A DNA stretch of 25,808 nucleotides, taken from the NCBI GenBank assembly GCA_023399465.1, contig JAEWPB010000041.1, forward strand, positions 1 through 25,808, in the 5' to 3' direction. The DNA is from Pseudomonadota bacterium. Lineage in GTDB: Bacteria; Pseudomonadota; Alphaproteobacteria; Rhizobiales; Rhizobiaceae. Under the pieces are notes generated by a model. That model worked only from the letters and a program-made list of their open reading frames with translations, was not told the origin of the DNA and ran no database searches. The first letter of the stretch is position 1, and each line of letters starts with the position of its first letter. Position numbers and translations under genes: made by a program. Positions 23,573 through 25,808 of this stretch are shown in pieces.

Positions 23573-23678
23573 TGTAACATCCAGACCTTCTGGAGTCAGA
23601 CAATTTCACCATCTGGCGGAATACTCTGATTTTTCTCCCTGTTTTACCTTTAGAGCCGCGCCTCGCGGCTCTCTTTTT
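23573..23678 (+). ncRNA. Candidate small RNA, about 106 nt
   Basis: The segment runs from the predicted start after the TAAGAT box to a perfect terminator. It has no ORF. A first hairpin is CCAGA-CCT-TCTGG (23581-23593). A second nested stem is GAGT-CAGA ... TCTG ... ACTC (about 23594-23626). Then comes an unpaired U-rich run with CUCCCU (about 23630-23650), followed by the terminator hairpin and U-tract. This is the usual plan of Hfq-dependent trans-acting small RNAs, with the CUCCCU stretch able to pair with ribosome sites. I could not match it to a named rhizobial small RNA. The alternative is an untranslated tail of the DUF1192 transcript. Confidence 0.5.
23652..23678 (+). terminator. Intrinsic terminator upstream of rcdA
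   Basis: Perfect 9-bp stem AGAGCCGCG - CCT - CGCGGCTCT, then C and five T. It ends either the MFS-DUF1192 transcript, the candidate small RNA, or both. Confidence 0.92.
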
Positions 23679-23709
23679 CCCGTGCACCGGGCGTTCAAAA
23701 CTGTGGGAA

Positions 23710-23724
23710 TTAACCCTCTGTTAA
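23710..23724 (+). promoter_or_regulatory. CtrA box upstream of rcdA
   Basis: TTAA-CCCTCTG-TTAA, an exact CtrA consensus, 122 bases before the rcdA start. The rest of 23679-23846 holds no other clear signal apart from the ribosome site AGGGAA near 23833. Confidence 0.7.
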
Positions 23725-23846
23725 GAAACGCCTTGCGCGAATAAGCTAAAGATCACATCTTGAGGGTCACAAGACGCGGGCTTGGAAGCTGTCCGGCTTA
23801 AGCGTCACCTGAAACAATTGTGGTGCGTTAGCAGGGAACTTTTTCG

Positions 23847-24362
23847 ATGCCAGAACTCGGATTGAACACCATCAGCTTCGCTGGTCGCGCCGCCGCGTCC
23901 ACGCAATTCAAGACCCTCTATTCCGAAGGCATGGCACTGGTCGAGGAAACCGCCGCCTATCTCGACGGCAACGGTCGCGCCGCTTCGAAGGTCCTGCCGC
24001 GCATGGCGTCGGTGCTCTATGCGGCCGAGTCGATGCGCCTTACCACCCGCCTGATGCAGATGGCATCCTGGCTGCTGCTGCAGCGCGCCGTCAACAACGG
24101 CGAGATGAGCCGCGACCAGGTCGTTGCGGAAAAGACGAAGGTTCGCCTCGACAGCTTCAACGTCGATCGCAACGCTCCGGGCTGGAACGACCTGCCGGAA
24201 TCCTTCCGCGACCTGATCGAGCGCTCCCTGCGCCTGCAGAACCGCGTCGCCCTGCTCGACCGCGAAATCTACCGCGCTCCTGAGGCGCCGATCGTTCCCG
24301 ACAACCAGAACGGCGTACAGGCCCAGATCAACCTGCTGCACACGGCATTTGCAGGCAACTGA
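23847..24362 (+). CDS. rcdA: RcdA homologue (DUF1465)
   Basis: 171 residues, near the size of Caulobacter RcdA. All-helical, with LYSEGMALVEETAAYLDGNG, VLYAAESMRLTTRLMQMASWLLLQRAV and LIERSLRLQNRVALLDREIY, and a disordered C-terminal tail. In Caulobacter RcdA is an adaptor that, with CpdR and PopA, brings the cell-cycle regulator CtrA and other substrates to the ClpXP protease. The same job here is inferred from family membership. The ATG at 23847 follows AGGGAA at eight to nine bases. A CtrA box lies upstream, matching the known CtrA control of rcdA in Caulobacter and giving a possible negative feedback loop. It converges on the short ftsZ gene. Confidence 0.88.
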   Translation: MPELGLNTISFAGRAAASTQFKTLYSEGMALVEETAAYLDGNGRAASKVLPRMASVLYAAESMRLTTRLMQMASWLLLQRAVNNGEMSRDQVVAEKTKVRLDSFNVDRNAPGWNDLPESFRDLIERSLRLQNRVALLDREIYRAPEAPIVPDNQNGVQAQINLLHTAFAGN

Positions 24363-24381
24363 GCCCGTCCTCCTGTATTTC

Positions 24382-24414
24382 AAGGCCGGTTGTGGTGACA
24401 CAGCCGGCCTTTTC
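24382..24414 (+). terminator. Intrinsic terminator of rcdA
   Basis: AAGGCCGG-T-TGTG pairs with CACA-G-CCGGCCTT (13 bp including one G-U), loop GTGA, followed by TTCGTTT. Confidence 0.9.
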
Positions 24415-24439
24415 GTTTGTCCGGCAGAAATCCGATACG

Positions 24440-24472
24440 AAAAACGCCGCGCTTCCCGAGGGAAACGCGGCG
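24440..24472 (-). terminator. Intrinsic terminator of the short ftsZ gene
   Basis: On the minus strand CGCCGCG-T-TTCCC pairs with GGGAA-G-CGCGGCG, followed by TTTTT (plus-strand A at 24440-24444). Located about 30 bases past the stop. Confidence 0.9.
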
Positions 24473-24501
24473 CCTGAACGGTAATGGTCCGGGCGCTGGC
24501 G

Positions 24502-25509
24502 TCAGAGGACGCGCAGCTGCGGCTGTTCGGATGCCTGTACGCCCTGCGGCACGTCGAGGCCGGTTGCGACGACGGACACGCGGAACGTGCCGTCGAGCTC
24601 GGGATCGAAGATCGAGCCGACGACGATCGCAGCGTCGTCATAGACTTCCTCGCGGATGCGGGTTGCCGCCTCGTCGACTTCGAACAGGGTCATGTCGCGA
24701 CCGCCGGAGATCGACACCAGCACGCCCTTGGCGCCCTTCATCGACACTTCATCGATCAGCGGGTTGGCGATAGCGGCTTCGGCAGCCTTCATCGCGCGGC
24801 CGTCACCGGTCGCCTGTCCGGTACCCATCATCGCGCGGCCCATGCCCTTCATCACCGAACGGACGTCGGCGAAGTCGAGGTTGATCAGGCCTTCCTTGAC
24901 GATCAGGTCGGTGATGCAGCTGACGCCCGAGTAAAGGACGCGGTCGGCGGTCGCGAAGGCATCCGCAAGCGTGGTCTTCGCATCGGCGACACGGAACAGG
25001 TTCTGGTTGGGGATGACGATCACGGTATCTGCCGCCTCGCGAAGGCGCTCGATGCCCTCTTCCGCGGTGCGCATGCGGCGCGAGCCTTCGAAGCTGAACG
25101 GCTTGGTCACGACGCCGACGGTCAGGATGCCGGCCTGGCGGGCCGCATGAGCAATGATCGGTGCCGCACCCGTACCGGTGCCGCCGCCCATGCCGGCGGT
25201 AACGAAGCACATGTGCGTGCCGCCGAGATGATCCATGATTTCGTCGATCGATTCTTCCGCAGCCGCCCGGCCGATATCCGGAAGCGATCCGGCGCCCAGT
25301 CCTTCGGTCACCTGCGCGCCAAGCTGGATCAGCCGCGCGGCGCTCGACATCGCCAGTGCCTGCGCATCGGTGTTGGCCGCGATGAAATCGACGCCTTCGA
25401 GGCCTTCGGCGATCATGTTGTTGATCGCGTTACCGCCACCGCCGCCAACGCCGATGACGGTAATTTTCGGCCTCATTTCCAGGATCTCTGGCTTCTTGAA
25501 GTCTGGCAT
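24502..25509 (-). CDS. ftsZ2: Short FtsZ (FtsZ2 type), GTPase domain without C-terminal tail
   Basis: 335 residues. The GTPase domain is complete: ITVIGVGGGGGNAINNMI, AANTDAQAL, the tubulin signature GMGGGTGTGAAPII, and the T7 loop LINLDFADVRSVM (NLDFAD) that completes the GTPase site of the next subunit. The polymerisation domain runs to about residue 320 (FRVSVVATGLDV) and then the protein stops after QASEQPQLRVL. The long linker and conserved C-terminal peptide that bind FtsA, ZipA and MinC in ordinary FtsZ (rhizobial FtsZ1 is close to 600 residues) are absent. Rhizobia commonly carry such a second copy, first described in Sinorhizobium meliloti as FtsZ2. The start at 25509 (MPDFKKPEI) is set by AAGGAG seven bases upstream; an ATG 18 codons earlier lacks a ribosome site. 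Confidence 0.95.
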   Translation of the reverse strand: MPDFKKPEILEMRPKITVIGVGGGGGNAINNMIAEGLEGVDFIAANTDAQALAMSSAARLIQLGAQVTEGLGAGSLPDIGRAAAEESIDEIMDHLGGTHMCFVTAGMGGGTGTGAAPIIAHAARQAGILTVGVVTKPFSFEGSRRMRTAEEGIERLREAADTVIVIPNQNLFRVADAKTTLADAFATADRVLYSGVSCITDLIVKEGLINLDFADVRSVMKGMGRAMMGTGQATGDGRAMKAAEAAIANPLIDEVSMKGAKGVLVSISGGRDMTLFEVDEAATRIREEVYDDAAIVVGSIFDPELDGTFRVSVVATGLDVPQGVQASEQPQLRVL

Positions 25510-25739
25510 CCCTCTTCTCCTTGGGAAATTGCTGGCGGCTCCGGTGTCAATTGCACCGCTCATTCCCCAGGCTGCAAATGGCTGGCGAGGCGGAACGGGC
25601 GCGAATCGGTCTACCGCAGATTAGAAATGCAAAAAGGCAGAGAGCGGGCAGACATGCAAGAGTCTGCTCTATCCACATTTGCGCATTTTTCGATATGTGG
25701 CCCCGCGGTACGACCGCCCGGGGATGCGCGGACAAACGC
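25510..25739 (-). promoter_or_regulatory. Upstream region of the short ftsZ gene
   Basis: About 230 bases without a gene. On the minus strand a bulged hairpin AGAG-CAGAC...GTCTGC-CCG-CTCT (plus-strand 25641-25670) is followed by TTTTT (25631-25635), resembling a second terminator. No promoter is clear enough to name, and no CtrA box (TTAA-N7-TTAA) is present. Confidence 0.35.
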
Positions 25740-25767
25740 AAAAAAGCCCGGCTTCAATGCCAGGCTT
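25740..25767 (-). terminator. Intrinsic terminator of the gene at the right edge
   Basis: On the minus strand AAGCC-T-GGC pairs with GCC-G-GGCTT (9 bp including one T-G), six-base loop, followed by TTTT. It lies 26 bases past the stop codon at 25794-25796. Confidence 0.8.
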
Positions 25768-25793
25768 TCTTGATGTGCGAAGCTCGAAAGCGA

Positions 25794-25808
25794 TTAGAGG
25801 CCGAGGCC
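25794..25808 (-). CDS. 3' end of a gene entering from the right edge
   Basis: The minus strand reads Gly-Leu-Gly-Leu-stop at the window edge, and a clear terminator follows the stop. Four residues are too few to identify the product; the call rests mainly on the terminator. Confidence 0.35.
   Translation of the reverse strand, partial: GLGL

Noticed and set aside
23495..23846. Named rhizobial small RNA such as the AbcR or alpha-r14 type
   Set aside because: The CUCCCU run and architecture are similar, but I cannot confirm sequence identity, so no name was assigned.
1..25808. tRNA, rRNA, CRISPR arrays, insertion sequences
   Set aside because: None seen on either strand by reading; no spaced direct repeats, clover-leaf genes or transposase motifs.

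Overview
The window reads as chromosomal DNA of a high-GC alphaproteobacterium, most likely a Rhizobiaceae member (Rhizobium/Agrobacterium/Ensifer/Shinella group). The evidence is a rhizobial-type short flagellin, a three-PAS HWE-family histidine kinase, a short FtsZ without the C-terminal tail (FtsZ2 type), an RcdA/DUF1465 protein preceded by an exact CtrA box, DUF4164 and DUF1192 proteins, and a zapA-6S RNA pair. No tRNA, rRNA, CRISPR array, transposase or integrase was seen. Genus cannot be fixed from the sequence alone.

Layout. 1-1428 is the 3' part of a chemotaxis receptor, closed by a strong terminator. 1582-5073 carries a luciferase-like flavin oxidoreductase converging on a HAD phosphatase, then yebC and an exported metallo-beta-lactamase-fold protein. 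5240-6658 is a two-gene unit, 5-formyltetrahydrofolate cyclo-ligase followed by a YmdB-type phosphodiesterase. 6852-11381 holds an HWE kinase, a 70-residue unknown, an isolated flagellin and a visibly AT-richer SIR2-family gene. 11457-12513 (minus) is DUF4164 - zapA - 6S RNA. In many proteobacteria 6S RNA lies directly beside the cyclo-ligase gene; here the two are about 4.8 kb apart, so the kinase/flagellin/SIR2 block looks like an insertion into an old syntenic pair.

12790-20546 (plus) is a central-carbon block: tkt, gap, a K+/H+ antiporter of the CvrA/NhaP2 type, pgk and a class I fructose-bisphosphate aldolase. These enzymes interconvert triose, hexose and pentose phosphates for glycolysis, gluconeogenesis and the pentose phosphate pathway. 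Each gene has its own leader and most have hairpin terminators. The pgk-aldolase spacer holds a perfect 12-bp-arm inverted repeat. 20735-23494 has a PhzF-family protein, a 55-residue membrane protein, and an MFS transporter translationally coupled to a DUF1192 protein.

23495-25808 is cell-cycle territory. A 352-base non-coding stretch contains two exact CtrA boxes (TTAA-N7-TTAA), a promoter-like element and a hairpin/U-tract ending that together look like a small RNA gene, followed by rcdA. In Caulobacter RcdA is an adaptor for ClpXP-dependent destruction of CtrA. Convergent to rcdA is the short ftsZ. The most promising undescribed item is the candidate CtrA-linked small RNA at about 23573-23678; the lone SIR2 gene beside 6S RNA is second.
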